Counted from the stretch's first letter, positions 1 through 8,905 are shown. The stretch is 32,648 nt of DNA from Verrucomicrobiales bacterium (GCA_005805305.1 SYMW01000230.1:1-32648), one strand, 5' to 3'. Made by a program: numbers and translations. The notes: generated by a model not told the origin, from the sequence alone.

Positions 1-136
1 CGGCGAGCAGCTTCTCGATGGCCGCGGGTTGATCGCCGCTGGGCGTGTGTGGTGAAACGAGCTTGAACACGGTGCTTGGGTAGCTGGCATTGGCTTGAAT
101 GTCGAACTTTCTTGCCACTTTACAGGGGGTCGCCAT
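1..136 (-). CDS. uvrB: UvrB, excinuclease ABC subunit B (N-terminal fragment, cut by window edge)
   Basis: Only the first 45 codons lie in the window. Read on the minus strand from the ATG at 136, the translation contains FKLVSPHTPSGDQPAAIEKL, the hallmark N-terminus of UvrB just before the Walker A region. UvrB is the DNA-damage-verifying helicase-like subunit of nucleotide excision repair; it is loaded by UvrA and then recruits UvrC. The helicase motifs lie outside the window. The 17 residues before the conserved block are a variable extension. A second in-frame ATG at 169 would add 11 residues but would leave only 1 bp to the divergent gene, so 136 is preferred. Identification rests on this short but very characteristic block. 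Confidence 0.88.
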   Translation of the reverse strand, partial: MATPCKVARKFDIQANASYPSTVFKLVSPHTPSGDQPAAIEKLLA

Positions 137-170
137 TCCGATACAAATTGCCGAACTATCCTGAATCATA

Positions 171-2438
171 ATGTATTGCAGGCCACAACCATTTTGGGCG
201 ACGGTCGCGGCCTTTTCCCTGGGGTTGCTGGCGGTTGTGCCAGATGCCCGAGCGGCTGAAGCCGTCGGAACCAAAGATCGGCTGCATTGGGCGTTTCATC
301 CCGTGCGGCGGGCCCCGCCCCCGGCGGATTCCCTCAAGAACCCCAGCTTGGGGCGGCATCCAGTGGATGCTTTTGTCCTGAGCGAACTGGAGGCCCGCGG
401 CCTGGGTTATTCGCCGGAAGCGGACAAAGCCACTCTCTTGCGCCGCGTGTATTTGGATATCGTGGGGATGTCGCCGACCCCTCAGGAAGTCGCGGAATTC
501 CTTGCGGACGAATCCGGGGATGCCTTTGAGAAGGTGGTGGACCATCTGCTCGCCTCCCCTCGATATGGCGAGAGATGGGCGAGGCATTGGCTCGATCTGG
601 CGCGCTATGCCGAAAGCGAAGGCTTCAAGGCCGACGAAACCCGACCCAACGCGTGGCGCTACCGGGATTATGTGGTGCGCTCCCTGAACGCAGACAAGGG
701 TTACGACCGATTCATCCTCGAGCAACTCGCGGGTGACGAGATTTGGCCGGAGGACGCCGAGGCATTGATTGCCACGGGTTTCAACAGGCATTATCCCGAC
801 GAAAGCAACGCGCGCAATTTGATGCAGCGCCGCCAGGAAATCCTCAACGACATCACGGACACTGTGGGATCGGTTTTCTCGGGGTTGACCTTTGCGTGCG
901 CGCGCTGCCACGACCACAAGTTCGATCCCATTCCCCAGGCGGATTACTTCAGGCTCCAGGCGTTCTTTGCGAACACGGCGGCGGACGACCACATCCCCCT
1001 GCTTTTCGGGGAGGCTAAATCGCGCTACGACGAGCGCTTGAGGAAGTGGGAGGGAGCGACCCGGTTTTTACGGGCGGAGATGGAGGCTCTTGAAGCGCCG
1101 AAGCGTGCTGAAATCCTGAGTGATTACGTCGACAAATATCCAGAGGAGATTCAAGTGGCGTTGCGGAAGCCGGAGTCCGAGCGCACGCCTTTCGAGTGCC
1201 AGATGGTGGCCAAGGCCAAGCTCTACATAGATCCTTCCTCGCACCAGTACTTGGCGCCTTCCAAAGCGGCGGCGGCGAAACTGAAAGGTGACCAAAAAAA
1301 GCGCTGGGAGGCATTGAGCCAGGAGCTTGAAAAATACGCCGCGCTGCATCCGGGTCCCCTTCCTGTGGCCACGGGCATTCGTGATCTCAGCGGCACAGCC
1401 CCCGCGACCCATTTGTTGAAGCGGGGAAATTGGGACAGCCCGGAGTCGGAGGTCACCCCAGGTTTTCTGAGTGTGATCGGGCGTCGAACGCCGGAAGCGC
1501 CCTCGAAGGCCAGCCGGAGCACGACTGGCCGCAGGACGGCGCTCGCCAAACTCTTGATTGATCCGTCCAACCCGCTGACCTCGCGAGTGATGGTGAATCG
1601 GTTGTGGCATCATCATTTTGGCCGAGGCTTGGTTGCTACTCCGAGTGATTTCGGAGTGAAAGGGGAATCGCCGAGCCACCCGGCGCTGCTGGACTGGCTG
1701 GCGAACAAATTCATCGCCGAAAAGTGGAGTTTGAAAGCCATGCATCGTTTGTTGGTGACGTCGCGAGCCTATCGGCAAAGCTCGGAGCACCGGCCTGACG
1801 CGTTCCGAACAGATCCGGAAAACCGGTATCTCTGGAGGTACTCCCGGCAGAGGCTCGAGGGCGAGGTCATACGGGACAACATGCTCTTTGTGTCGGGGAG
1901 GCTGAACTCGAAGATGGGCGGCCCGAGCGTGTTTCCCGCGTTGCCTGCCGGGATGGAGAGCCGCGGTGGCTGGAAATTGAGCCCGGACGCCTCCGATCGC
2001 GACAGGCGGAGCATCTATGTGTTTGTGCGCCGCAACACCCGTTACCCGATGTTCGAGACATTCGACATGCCGGACACGCACGAGCCCTGCGCGCGCCGAA
2101 ACCAGACGACGAGCCCGGTGCAGGCCCTCACGCTGCTCAACAGCGAGCTCACGCATGGGTGGGCCGGATCGTTCGCGGAAAAAATCCACCGGGAGAGCAG
2201 TTCCGCTTTGGGAGATCAGATCGAGCGAGCTTACATGTGGGCCTTTGGGCGGCCTCCCACTGGCGAGGAGCAGAAGATCGCGGAGGCCTTCATGCACTCG
2301 CAAGCGCGCGTGATCGAAGCGGCGGCGATCGCCGATCCCGAAAGGGGCGTCTCACCAGAGGCGGTTGCCAGGAGAACGGCCCTTACCGATTTGTGCCACG
2401 CCCTGATGAACTCGAACGAATTTGTCTACCGATTCTAA
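171..2438 (+). CDS. Secreted DUF1549/DUF1553 (PSCyt2-PSD1) protein
   Basis: A 755-residue exported protein. Residues 1-28 look like a signal peptide ending at ARA-AEA. DUF1549 (PSCyt2) covers about 60-272 and includes the segment RYGERWARHWLDLARYA and a CARCH motif at 243-247, which matches the CxxCH haem-attachment pattern. DUF1553 (PSD1) covers about 453-725 and begins at GRRTALAKLL, with the motif NRLWHHHFGRGL. These domains occur together in many Planctomycetes and Verrucomicrobia; their biochemical role is not established. The usual N-terminal PSCyt1 cytochrome module is absent, so this is the short architecture. The DUF1501 gene starts 7 bp after the stop, the standard pairing for this family. 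The start follows an in-frame stop at 162-164, so no longer start exists. Confidence 0.9.
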   Translation: MYCRPQPFWATVAAFSLGLLAVVPDARAAEAVGTKDRLHWAFHPVRRAPPPADSLKNPSLGRHPVDAFVLSELEARGLGYSPEADKATLLRRVYLDIVGMSPTPQEVAEFLADESGDAFEKVVDHLLASPRYGERWARHWLDLARYAESEGFKADETRPNAWRYRDYVVRSLNADKGYDRFILEQLAGDEIWPEDAEALIATGFNRHYPDESNARNLMQRRQEILNDITDTVGSVFSGLTFACARCHDHKFDPIPQADYFRLQAFFANTAADDHIPLLFGEAKSRYDERLRKWEGATRFLRAEMEALEAPKRAEILSDYVDKYPEEIQVALRKPESERTPFECQMVAKAKLYIDPSSHQYLAPSKAAAAKLKGDQKKRWEALSQELEKYAALHPGPLPVATGIRDLSGTAPATHLLKRGNWDSPESEVTPGFLSVIGRRTPEAPSKASRSTTGRRTALAKLLIDPSNPLTSRVMVNRLWHHHFGRGLVATPSDFGVKGESPSHPALLDWLANKFIAEKWSLKAMHRLLVTSRAYRQSSEHRPDAFRTDPENRYLWRYSRQRLEGEVIRDNMLFVSGRLNSKMGGPSVFPALPAGMESRGGWKLSPDASDRDRRSIYVFVRRNTRYPMFETFDMPDTHEPCARRNQTTSPVQALTLLNSELTHGWAGSFAEKIHRESSSALGDQIERAYMWAFGRPPTGEEQKIAEAFMHSQARVIEAAAIADPERGVSPEAVARRTALTDLCHALMNSNEFVYRF

Positions 2439-2445
2439 GGCTCGC

Positions 2446-3888
2446 ATGAGTGCGTTCACGAAACTGGCCCCGAGCGCGCGCCGCGAGTTTCTGGCGCGGG
2501 TGGGCTCTGGTTTTGGAGCCCTGGCGCTGGATTATATCCTCCGCCGCGACACGTTGGAGGCGGAGGCGGCAGGCCACGTTTTCGATCCCTTGCAGCCTCT
2601 GCAGCGTCGAGATCCTCATTTATCCGCAAAAGCGCATTCCGTCATCTGGCTTTTCATGGAAGGGGGGCCGAGCCACTTGGATTTGTTCGATCCGAAGCCG
2701 GAATTGGAACGATTGAGCGGCACGCCCATGCCGGCATCCTTTGGCAAGGTCATCACGGCGATGGGGACGGCTTCGAACACGCTGATGCCGAGCAAGCGCC
2801 GTTTTTCGCGGCACGGTCAAAGCGGGCATTGGATATCCGACTGGTACCCCCATATCGCGCGGAATGCGGACGATTTGACCATCATTCGCTCGTGCCGTGC
2901 CGATGGACTCAACCACGTGGGATCCGTATGCCAGATGAACACGGGAGACATCCTTGCTGGGCGGCCGTCCTTGGGCGCCTGGGCCACCTATGGTTTGGGG
3001 ACCTCCAACGAGAATCTGCCTACTTTTGTCGTGATGACCGATGCGGCCGAAGTGTTGGGCGGCCCGAAGAACTGGAGCGCCGGCTTCTTGCCCACCGTCT
3101 TTCAAGGCACTCAACTGAGGCAGGGCAATGTGCCCATCTTTCACTTGGCGGCCCCGATGGGTGTTGATGATGCCAGGCAGCGAGGCAAGCTTGATTTTTT
3201 GAGAACTCTCAACGGCCGTTTGGGTGCGCGCCGGCCCGAGGATTCCGAGCTTGCCGCCCGGCTGGATTCCTATGAACTCGCTTACCGGATGCAAGCCGCG
3301 GCTCCCGAGGCAGTGGATATCGGCCGCGAAACGGAGGCGACCAAAGCCCTTTATGGATTGGACAACCCGGCGACGGAGAAATTTGGCCAGATTTGCCTTA
3401 GAGCCCGGCGATTGGTGGAGAGGGGCGTGCGCTTTGTGCAGTGCTATTCCGGCAGCGGCAGCGGATGGGATGCCCACAACGATCTCGAAGCAAATCACTC
3501 AAAGTTGTGTCTGTCTTCGGACAAACCCATCGCGGGATTGCTCGCCGATCTCAAGGCGCGCGGGTTGCTGGAGTCGACCCTGGTGATTTGGGGGGGCGAG
3601 TTCGGGCGCACGCCATTCAATGAAAAAGGGCTTGGCCGGGACCATAATCCTTGGGGATTCACGACTTGGATGGCTGGAGGAGGGGCGAAGCCGGGCACGG
3701 TGGTGGGCTCCACGGACGAGATTGGGTTGCGCGCCGTGGATCGACCTGTGCATGTTCACGATCTGCACGCCACGATTCTGCATCTCATGGGGCTGGATCA
3801 CGAACGGCTGACTTACCCGCACAATGGCCGCGGAGAACGGCCTACCATCAACGCTGGAGAAGTCATCACGGAAGCCGTGGAAGCGTGA
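2446..3888 (+). CDS. Tat-signal DUF1501 protein
   Basis: A 480-residue DUF1501 protein, a family distantly related to the alkaline phosphatase/sulfatase fold. The N-terminus (SARREFLARVGSGFGALAL, residues 10-28) is a twin-arginine-type export signal. Family landmarks are EGGPSHLDLFDPKPEL near the start, a GWDAHND segment in the middle, then GGEFGRTP and GRDHNPWGF, with VHDLHATILHLMGLDHE near the C-terminus. The His and Asp residues in these segments could bind metal, but no activity is proven for the family. I chose the ATG at 2446 (AAGG six bases upstream, 7 bp after the previous stop) over an in-frame TTG at 2422 that would overlap the upstream gene. It is almost certainly cotranscribed with the DUF1549/DUF1553 gene and probably works with it in the periplasm or at the cell surface. 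Confidence 0.9.
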   Translation: MSAFTKLAPSARREFLARVGSGFGALALDYILRRDTLEAEAAGHVFDPLQPLQRRDPHLSAKAHSVIWLFMEGGPSHLDLFDPKPELERLSGTPMPASFGKVITAMGTASNTLMPSKRRFSRHGQSGHWISDWYPHIARNADDLTIIRSCRADGLNHVGSVCQMNTGDILAGRPSLGAWATYGLGTSNENLPTFVVMTDAAEVLGGPKNWSAGFLPTVFQGTQLRQGNVPIFHLAAPMGVDDARQRGKLDFLRTLNGRLGARRPEDSELAARLDSYELAYRMQAAAPEAVDIGRETEATKALYGLDNPATEKFGQICLRARRLVERGVRFVQCYSGSGSGWDAHNDLEANHSKLCLSSDKPIAGLLADLKARGLLESTLVIWGGEFGRTPFNEKGLGRDHNPWGFTTWMAGGGAKPGTVVGSTDEIGLRAVDRPVHVHDLHATILHLMGLDHERLTYPHNGRGERPTINAGEVITEAVEA

Positions 3889-3913
3889 CGTTCTCGAGGA
3901 TGGACCGAGGGGG

Positions 3914-5215
3914 TTACTTGGCTGTCCCTTCTTCCAACTCTTTCTTGGCTGCGGCGGCCGCGGCCGCCATGTCCGCGAGTTGCTTTTTGGCATCGACGAC
4001 CTGCTGGTTCGTCATGACCTTGGCCAGAGCATTCAGCAGAGTTTGAGCCTGCCGATCCCCTTGCGCGTCCGCGAGGCTGGCCCATTTGTAGGACTCCACG
4101 TAATCCTTTTTGACGCCGTTGCCTTTGAAGTAGCAGAGGCCCAGATAAGTCTGGGCATTGCGATCTCCCTGTTCCCCGGACTTTCTAAACCAGTTTGCCG
4201 CCTCCTCGAAGTTCACGGGGACTCCTTGCCCCTTGTAATACATGGTTCCTAATTTGTACTGGGCGACGAAGAAACCGTTCTCGGCTCCTTTCTTAAACCA
4301 GTTGAGAGCCTCCGAGTAGTTCTGGGGAACCTCCTCTCCCAGGTAATGGATTTGGCCAACTTGGTAGCTGATAAAATCGTTCGCCTCGGACTTTCTCAAC
4401 CACTCTTCGGCCTTCCCGGGGTCCTTGGGGGTGCCTTCGCCGCGCTCGTAAGCGCGCCAGACCCAGTAATGGGCCTTCAAGTCCCCATTTTCCGCGGCTT
4501 TGAGGGCGTAATTGAACGCCTCGGCGGGATTCTTTTCGACTCCATTACCCGTGCGAAACATCGAGGCCAGTTGGTAGCAGCTCAACCCGTTCCCCTGTTC
4601 GGCTGCTTTTTGAAACCACTTAAAAGCCTCTTTCAAGTCCTTCGCGACCCCTTCGCCTTTGAAGAACAAAGCTCCTAATCGGTATTGAGCCCCGATGCTT
4701 CCAGCCTCGGCCCCCTTGGCATACCATTGCCGCGCTTGGTTGAGATCCTTGGGAACGCCGCGTCCATTGTCATGGACATAACCCATCCAGTATAAGCCCG
4801 CGGGATGATTTTTATCGGAGGAACTTTTGAACCACTTCATCGCCTCCCCGGTGTCAATCGGGACGCCGTTCCCGAACAGATACATCACGCCCAGATCGGC
4901 CTGTGCTTTGGGATCTCCCTTGGCGGCTTCCTTTTTGTTGAAGTCGACGATGCTCGGCAGGTCCTCGAAACGCTGGGTCGATTCCCGAGGCACGCCGCCA
5001 TCCGCGTCGGGCACGGCTTCTTGATCCGCGCTCTGTGGCTTGGCCTTGGTTTGCGCGGGAATGGTCATCGCCCCGCCCATGGCAGCAACCAGCGTCAGGA
5101 TTATTAAGCCGAATCTTTGGCTGGGGCCAAGCAGATCTGGCTGCGCGGAAGTGTTGGAAGCCTTGGGAGACCGTTGGGAAGGTGGATTGCCCGTGCTGTT
5201 CATGGGAATCATCAT
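3914..5215 (-). CDS. Sel1-repeat (TPR-like) protein with N-terminal membrane segment
   Basis: About 433 residues. A single hydrophobic segment (FGLIILTLVAAMGGAMTIPA) near residues 35-55 could be a signal anchor or uncleaved signal. From about residue 100 to 390 there are eight Sel1-like repeats of about 36 residues, with the recurrent pattern A-x-x-x-L-G-x-x-Y-x-x-G-x-G-V-x-x-(D/N)-x-x-E-A-x-x-W-(F/Y)-x-K-(A/S)-A. The C-terminus is an alanine- and lysine-rich helix. Sel1 repeats form alpha-solenoid scaffolds for protein-protein binding; no partner is evident here. The longest open frame starts at GTG 5227; ATGs at 5215, 5212 and 5203 are all possible and no clear ribosome site decides among them. 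It is convergent with the DUF1501 gene, with 25 bp between stops. Confidence 0.87.
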   Translation of the reverse strand: MMIPMNSTGNPPSQRSPKASNTSAQPDLLGPSQRFGLIILTLVAAMGGAMTIPAQTKAKPQSADQEAVPDADGGVPRESTQRFEDLPSIVDFNKKEAAKGDPKAQADLGVMYLFGNGVPIDTGEAMKWFKSSSDKNHPAGLYWMGYVHDNGRGVPKDLNQARQWYAKGAEAGSIGAQYRLGALFFKGEGVAKDLKEAFKWFQKAAEQGNGLSCYQLASMFRTGNGVEKNPAEAFNYALKAAENGDLKAHYWVWRAYERGEGTPKDPGKAEEWLRKSEANDFISYQVGQIHYLGEEVPQNYSEALNWFKKGAENGFFVAQYKLGTMYYKGQGVPVNFEEAANWFRKSGEQGDRNAQTYLGLCYFKGNGVKKDYVESYKWASLADAQGDRQAQTLLNALAKVMTNQQVVDAKKQLADMAAAAAAAKKELEEGTAK

Positions 5216-5227
5216 AAGCGGCGCCAC

Positions 5228-5256
5228 AAAAAAGGCAAACCTCCAACAACGCCTTT
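5228..5256 (-). terminator. Possible weak intrinsic terminator after the MBL-fold gene
   Basis: On the minus strand, AAAGGC and GCCTTT form a 6-bp stem with a 14-nt loop followed by a run of six T. It lies just beyond the stop of the MBL-fold gene and just before the Sel1 gene. The short stem and long loop make it a weak candidate. Confidence 0.3.
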
Positions 5257-5279
5257 GAATCGGCTGAGCGCCCGTCGCA

Positions 5280-6065
5280 TCACCCGACGCTTAAGGTGTG
5301 GTTTGCCTGAAATTGGGAGGTCAATTCTACTCGAATATGAGCTGCTCCGAGCCGGTTGAGGCGGTCGGAAACGGCCTTGTGAGCGAGTTCGGGGCGGTTG
5401 CAGTCGCGGCTCAAGTGGCCAAGGAACAGATGCTTCAAATTGTCCGAAAGGATCTCATCGACGACGTCCGCCGCCGCCTCATTCGACAAGTGGCCATGGC
5501 GTCCGAGGATCCGCTGCTTGGTGCTCCAGGGGCGTCTGGTGTCTTCCTGGAGCATTTTGACGTCGTGATTCGACTCCAAGAGGAGCACGTTGGCGTTTCG
5601 CACACGTTCGAGGGCCAGCTTGGTGGCGTGTCCCAGATCGGTGAGAAAACCGAACTGACCCGACGGCGTGCGCACCATGAATCCGACCGGGTCTTGGGCG
5701 TCGTGGGGTATCGAGAACGCGTCCACTTCCAGATCGCCAATTTCGAATCTCGAACCAGTCTCGAACACGCGGAATTCGAAAGTCGATTTGAGTGTGTACT
5801 CGATGGCTTCTTTTGTGAGCCGGTTGCAATAAATGGGGATTCGGAGCTTGGAGGCCAGCCCAGTCAGGCCGTTGATGTGGTCGGAGTGCTCGTGGGTGAT
5901 GAGAATGCCATGCAAGGTTTCGGGAGAGCGCGCGATGCCAGCGAGGCGTTCGCGAATCTGTTTCCCGCTGAATCCGGCGTCGACGAGGATCCGCGTGGAT
6001 TCGGTTTCGAGGTAAGCGCAATTGCCGGCTGAACCGCTTCCAAGGATTGTTAATCGCACAGCCAT
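5280..6065 (-). CDS. MBL-fold metal-dependent hydrolase, YycJ/WalJ-like
   Basis: A 261-residue single-domain metallo-beta-lactamase-fold protein. It begins MAVRLTILGSGSAGNCAYLE, typical of the YycJ/WalJ group. The metal-binding motif HxHxDH is intact (THEHSDH, His58, His60, Asp62, His63). Further likely ligands are in IPHDAQDP, LTDLGHAT and FLGHLSRDCN. WalJ-type proteins are cytoplasmic and are thought to act as nucleases or phosphodiesterases linked to DNA repair and cell-wall control in Firmicutes; substrate here is unknown. The frame opens at 6104, but the ATG at 6065 matches the family N-terminus. It is divergent from the Nudix gene; the Sel1 gene lies downstream on the same strand. Confidence 0.88.
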   Translation of the reverse strand: MAVRLTILGSGSAGNCAYLETESTRILVDAGFSGKQIRERLAGIARSPETLHGILITHEHSDHINGLTGLASKLRIPIYCNRLTKEAIEYTLKSTFEFRVFETGSRFEIGDLEVDAFSIPHDAQDPVGFMVRTPSGQFGFLTDLGHATKLALERVRNANVLLLESNHDVKMLQEDTRRPWSTKQRILGRHGHLSNEAAADVVDEILSDNLKHLFLGHLSRDCNRPELAHKAVSDRLNRLGAAHIRVELTSQFQANHTLSVG

Positions 6066-6182
6066 TTCGGGGGGGAGCTTCAACGACCGGCGGTCGGAAC
6101 TCAAACTGTTTTGCTCGGCGGACTCGATTTTTTAGGTTCCAAAGCAGGTCGTTGGCAGACAAAGTCAGGGGTTGAATCCAAC

Positions 6183-6701
6183 ATGCATCCCCGAACCTTT
6201 TTCCAGCATTGTCCCCGGTGCGGCCTCCCGGCGCCGGAAGTCTTACCCAAGGCGCCGTTTTATTGCGAGCGTTGCTCATTTCTGTATTACTTCAATCCGG
6301 CGATCGCCGCAGCCGCGCTGATTTTGCGCGAAGACGGCGCCGCGTTGTTCATTCGCCGATCGAAGGATCCTGGCCGCGGCAAACTGGCCATGCCCGGGGG
6401 GTTCATTGACCCTGGCGAATCGGCCGAAGAAGGCTTGCGCCGGGAAGTGAGGGAGGAAGTCAACCTGGAGCTGGATCGGCTCGAGTATTTCGGTTCGTTT
6501 CCGAACGAGTATGCCTATCGTGGAGTGACCTATCAGGTGCTGGATTTATACTTCTTTGCGAAGACCAATCTCGATCATCAGGCCAAAGCCTTAGATGACG
6601 TCGACGCTTTCGAGTGGGTTTTGCCGGCAAGCGTCGACCTGAACCAAATTGCCTTTTCTTCAATGCGAACAGCGCTCGAGCGGATGCGGAAAAAGGGATG
6701 A
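6183..6701 (+). CDS. Nudix hydrolase with N-terminal zinc ribbon
   Basis: A 172-residue cytoplasmic protein. A zinc ribbon is formed by Cys10, Cys13, Cys28 and Cys31 (CPRCG and CERCS). The Nudix box runs from Gly73 to Leu95 (GFIDPGE, then REVREEVNL): catalytic REVxEE is present, while the usual glycine near the end is Asn94. Nudix enzymes hydrolyse X-linked nucleoside diphosphates; the zinc ribbon and domain order resemble the NudC/ADP-ribose pyrophosphatase-like group, but the NudC SQPWPFPxS signature is not seen, so substrate is open. The longest frame begins with TTG at 6111 and reaches into the divergent gene's upstream region; the ATG at 6183, directly before the zinc ribbon, is preferred. 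Confidence 0.88.
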   Translation: MHPRTFFQHCPRCGLPAPEVLPKAPFYCERCSFLYYFNPAIAAAALILREDGAALFIRRSKDPGRGKLAMPGGFIDPGESAEEGLRREVREEVNLELDRLEYFGSFPNEYAYRGVTYQVLDLYFFAKTNLDHQAKALDDVDAFEWVLPASVDLNQIAFSSMRTALERMRKKG

Positions 6702-6884
6702 ATCTTGCGGAGGAGCGGGTGTTCCCATGGGAGCCCGAACTGGCCCATGCTCGGAGCCTTTGGGATGGATTGGGAGGGTTGGTACGAAGCACGCATGATT
6801 TTCAGTTCCTTTCGGGCAGATTTGTGCTTGCCGATGGATTTGATTTGTCCTAAAAAGCGGCAATATCCAGCAGTAATCAATGTT

Positions 6885-8786
6885 ATGAAGAAGCAATTCT
6901 ATCTTTCACTCGGGCTCACCCTGGCCCTCGCACCGGACACCGGTTTTGGCCAGGCATTCGACGTTTCCACATTTGATTCGACCGTGGCCGGGCCGTGGTC
7001 CGAATTAGCTAAAACGACCCTCATGGTGCCAAAGGTCGCCAATGGCTCCGTCAAGCAGGACGGCGCGGTTTCAGCAGCCGAATATGGCGGCTTCACGGGA
7101 GTGACGGTGACCCCGGGAGTGAACGCCTGGTTGTTAGACTGGCCGGAGGATCGGTCTTGGGATAACGCGGCTGATTCCAGCTTTACCTACTGGCTGGCTC
7201 ACGACGATGACTACTTTTATGTCGGAGTGAACGCGAAGGATGATATCGTGAACAGCGACGATCCCAATGGAGCGTTTTGGAAAGATGACTCGATTGAAAT
7301 CGTGGTCGACGCGCTGCTTGATAGATTCGACAACAACACCGACAGCTCAAACGACGCGGTGGGGGGGCATTGCTATGTGAATTTTCAAGGGCGGTTTTCC
7401 GGGTGGGATGACACGGCAAAGGCCAAGGCTGGCATGACCTGGGCGAGCGCCGTTCCCTGGACCTACGCGGACACTGGAGACATCTTTGGCTCAGGCAAGT
7501 CCGCCACGGGGGGATGGCAGATGGAAGTGCGCTTCAAGAAACGCGTGTTCGAGGATGCGACCGCAAAGAATAAGCTGAAAAACGGTTACGTCATGGGCTT
7601 CAACATCGGCATGGACGACGACGACAAAAAGGGCCAGGGACTTAACGGTGACAAATCTCGAACCCAGGACTTGGAGCTGCAGTATTTCTGGGCTAACCGC
7701 CAGCGTTTCAAGGGCGTGAACAAGGATTACTTGGATGGTCTCACGCCGGATGATCGTGCCGCCCAAATTTGGCGGGCCGACACCGACAACTATCCTCTGA
7801 CGATCGACAGCGCGGGAAGGCTCTCCCATGCGGGCACGGGCGAGATCATTTTCGGCTTCGACGAAAACATGCGCTCTTCGGGCAAGGTTCTTTTTGTGAC
7901 GTCCAACGGGGCGTCCCCGGGGAACGCCGACGCGGCTCTGATCGCCCTTCTTCAGGCGAAGGGCTACACAGTCACCGTTTACCAGTCTGGGGGAGCTGGA
8001 GATGACATGCGTGCGGCCGCCGCCGCCAACGACGTTGTGCTGATTTCTGAAACGATCGGCTCAGGCACCGTGCTTGAGCCTGTGGGTGATCCGGCGGTTT
8101 CGAAGTTTATGCTGAGAGATTCGAATGTCCCTGTTATCTCTTTTGAAGCCTTCATGTGGGACAACGCGGAATGGGTGAGCCATCCGGAAGACTTCTCCAA
8201 TGAGTTTTCATTTTTTGGCAACACGGGGAGGACCGAAGACAGCCAGCCGGAAAACATCAAGAACGGCCGCGATTCCCTTCATATCCGAAGCGCCGCTCAT
8301 CCGATCGCCAAAGGGATGAGTGGCAAAGTGAAGGTTTTCACCACGCCCTACAGCCTCAACTACGGCAAACCTTCGGCGGATGCCGATATCATCGCCAGCG
8401 TGGAGCCGGACGGAACATTTCCGACGCTCTTTGTTTATGAAAAAGGCGACAAACTCGTGGATGGCAGCGTCGTGCCGAACAAGCGCATCGGCTTCTACCT
8501 CGGGCAAGTGGCGAGTCTGGTGGCGAACTGGAATCCTGAAATCAGGTACTTGACCGAGGAAGGAAAAGCGCTGCTTTTCAGCACGCTTGATTACGCGATT
8601 GGGGTGAAGGCGCCGCCGACGTTGTCGCTGGCGAGGAGCGGCAATGATTTGACCATCACCTACGGGGGAGGCACCCTTCAAAGCGCGGGTTCCGTTACTG
8701 GAACTTGGAACAACGAGTCAGGCGCGAGTCCTTTGAAAGTGACACCGTCCGCCTCCGCGAAATTCTACAGGGTCAGATCTAATTAA
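6885..8786 (+). CDS. Secreted protein with CBM9-like and glutamine-amidotransferase-like domains
   Basis: A 633-residue exported protein. A signal peptide covers residues 1-23 (MKKQFYLSLGLTLALAP, cleavage near FGQ-A). Residues about 48-275 resemble a CBM9-type carbohydrate-binding beta-sandwich, with the typical alternation of acidic patches (HDDDYFYVGVNAKDD, WKDDSIEIVVDA). Residues about 333-560 begin GKVLFVTSNGASPGNADAAL and look like a Rossmann/flavodoxin-type domain of the ThuA or class-I glutamine-amidotransferase-like kind. I see no convincing Cys-His-Glu triad. The last 60 residues form a beta-rich tail ending KFYRVRSN, similar to the ends of the two giant proteins at 17805 and 21710. 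The frame opens at 6705; the ATG at 6885 is chosen because the signal peptide starts there. Domain calls are by eye; function is unknown. Confidence 0.8.
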   Translation: MKKQFYLSLGLTLALAPDTGFGQAFDVSTFDSTVAGPWSELAKTTLMVPKVANGSVKQDGAVSAAEYGGFTGVTVTPGVNAWLLDWPEDRSWDNAADSSFTYWLAHDDDYFYVGVNAKDDIVNSDDPNGAFWKDDSIEIVVDALLDRFDNNTDSSNDAVGGHCYVNFQGRFSGWDDTAKAKAGMTWASAVPWTYADTGDIFGSGKSATGGWQMEVRFKKRVFEDATAKNKLKNGYVMGFNIGMDDDDKKGQGLNGDKSRTQDLELQYFWANRQRFKGVNKDYLDGLTPDDRAAQIWRADTDNYPLTIDSAGRLSHAGTGEIIFGFDENMRSSGKVLFVTSNGASPGNADAALIALLQAKGYTVTVYQSGGAGDDMRAAAAANDVVLISETIGSGTVLEPVGDPAVSKFMLRDSNVPVISFEAFMWDNAEWVSHPEDFSNEFSFFGNTGRTEDSQPENIKNGRDSLHIRSAAHPIAKGMSGKVKVFTTPYSLNYGKPSADADIIASVEPDGTFPTLFVYEKGDKLVDGSVVPNKRIGFYLGQVASLVANWNPEIRYLTEEGKALLFSTLDYAIGVKAPPTLSLARSGNDLTITYGGGTLQSAGSVTGTWNNESGASPLKVTPSASAKFYRVRSN

Positions 8787-8812
8787 TCGGGCTTCGGGCT
8801 CATGACCGATAG

Positions 8813-8833
8813 CCGGCGAGATCTCCTCGCCGG
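8813..8833 (+). terminator. Hairpin downstream of the CBM9-like gene
   Basis: Perfect 8-bp stem CCGGCGAG/CTCGCCGG with a 5-nt loop, 26 bp after the stop codon. There is no T-run, so it may act only together with the stronger hairpin that follows. Confidence 0.4.
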
Positions 8834-8867
8834 GCTTGGGTCAACCGGTTCGAGCTTTTGGTGCATC

Positions 8868-8905
8868 TTCACCGGGCTGGATACGTTCCAGCCCGGTGAA
8901 GCCAT
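8868..8905 (+). terminator. Strong intrinsic terminator between convergent genes
   Basis: A perfect 14-bp stem, TTCACCGGGCTGGA (8868-8881) and TCCAGCCCGGTGAA (8887-8900), closes a 5-nt loop and is followed by GCCATTTTTA. The T-run lies on the plus strand, so it should end transcription of the gene stopping at 8786 and shield the convergent DUF1080 gene. Confidence 0.85.

Noticed and set aside
1068-2303. Long minus-strand open frame (411 codons) opposite the DUF1549/DUF1553 gene
   Set aside because: It is antisense to a clearly conserved coding region; the Arg/Pro/His-rich translation matches no family and reflects high GC.
2620-3498. Minus-strand open frame opposite the DUF1501 gene
   Set aside because: Shadow frame; the plus strand has all DUF1501 motifs.
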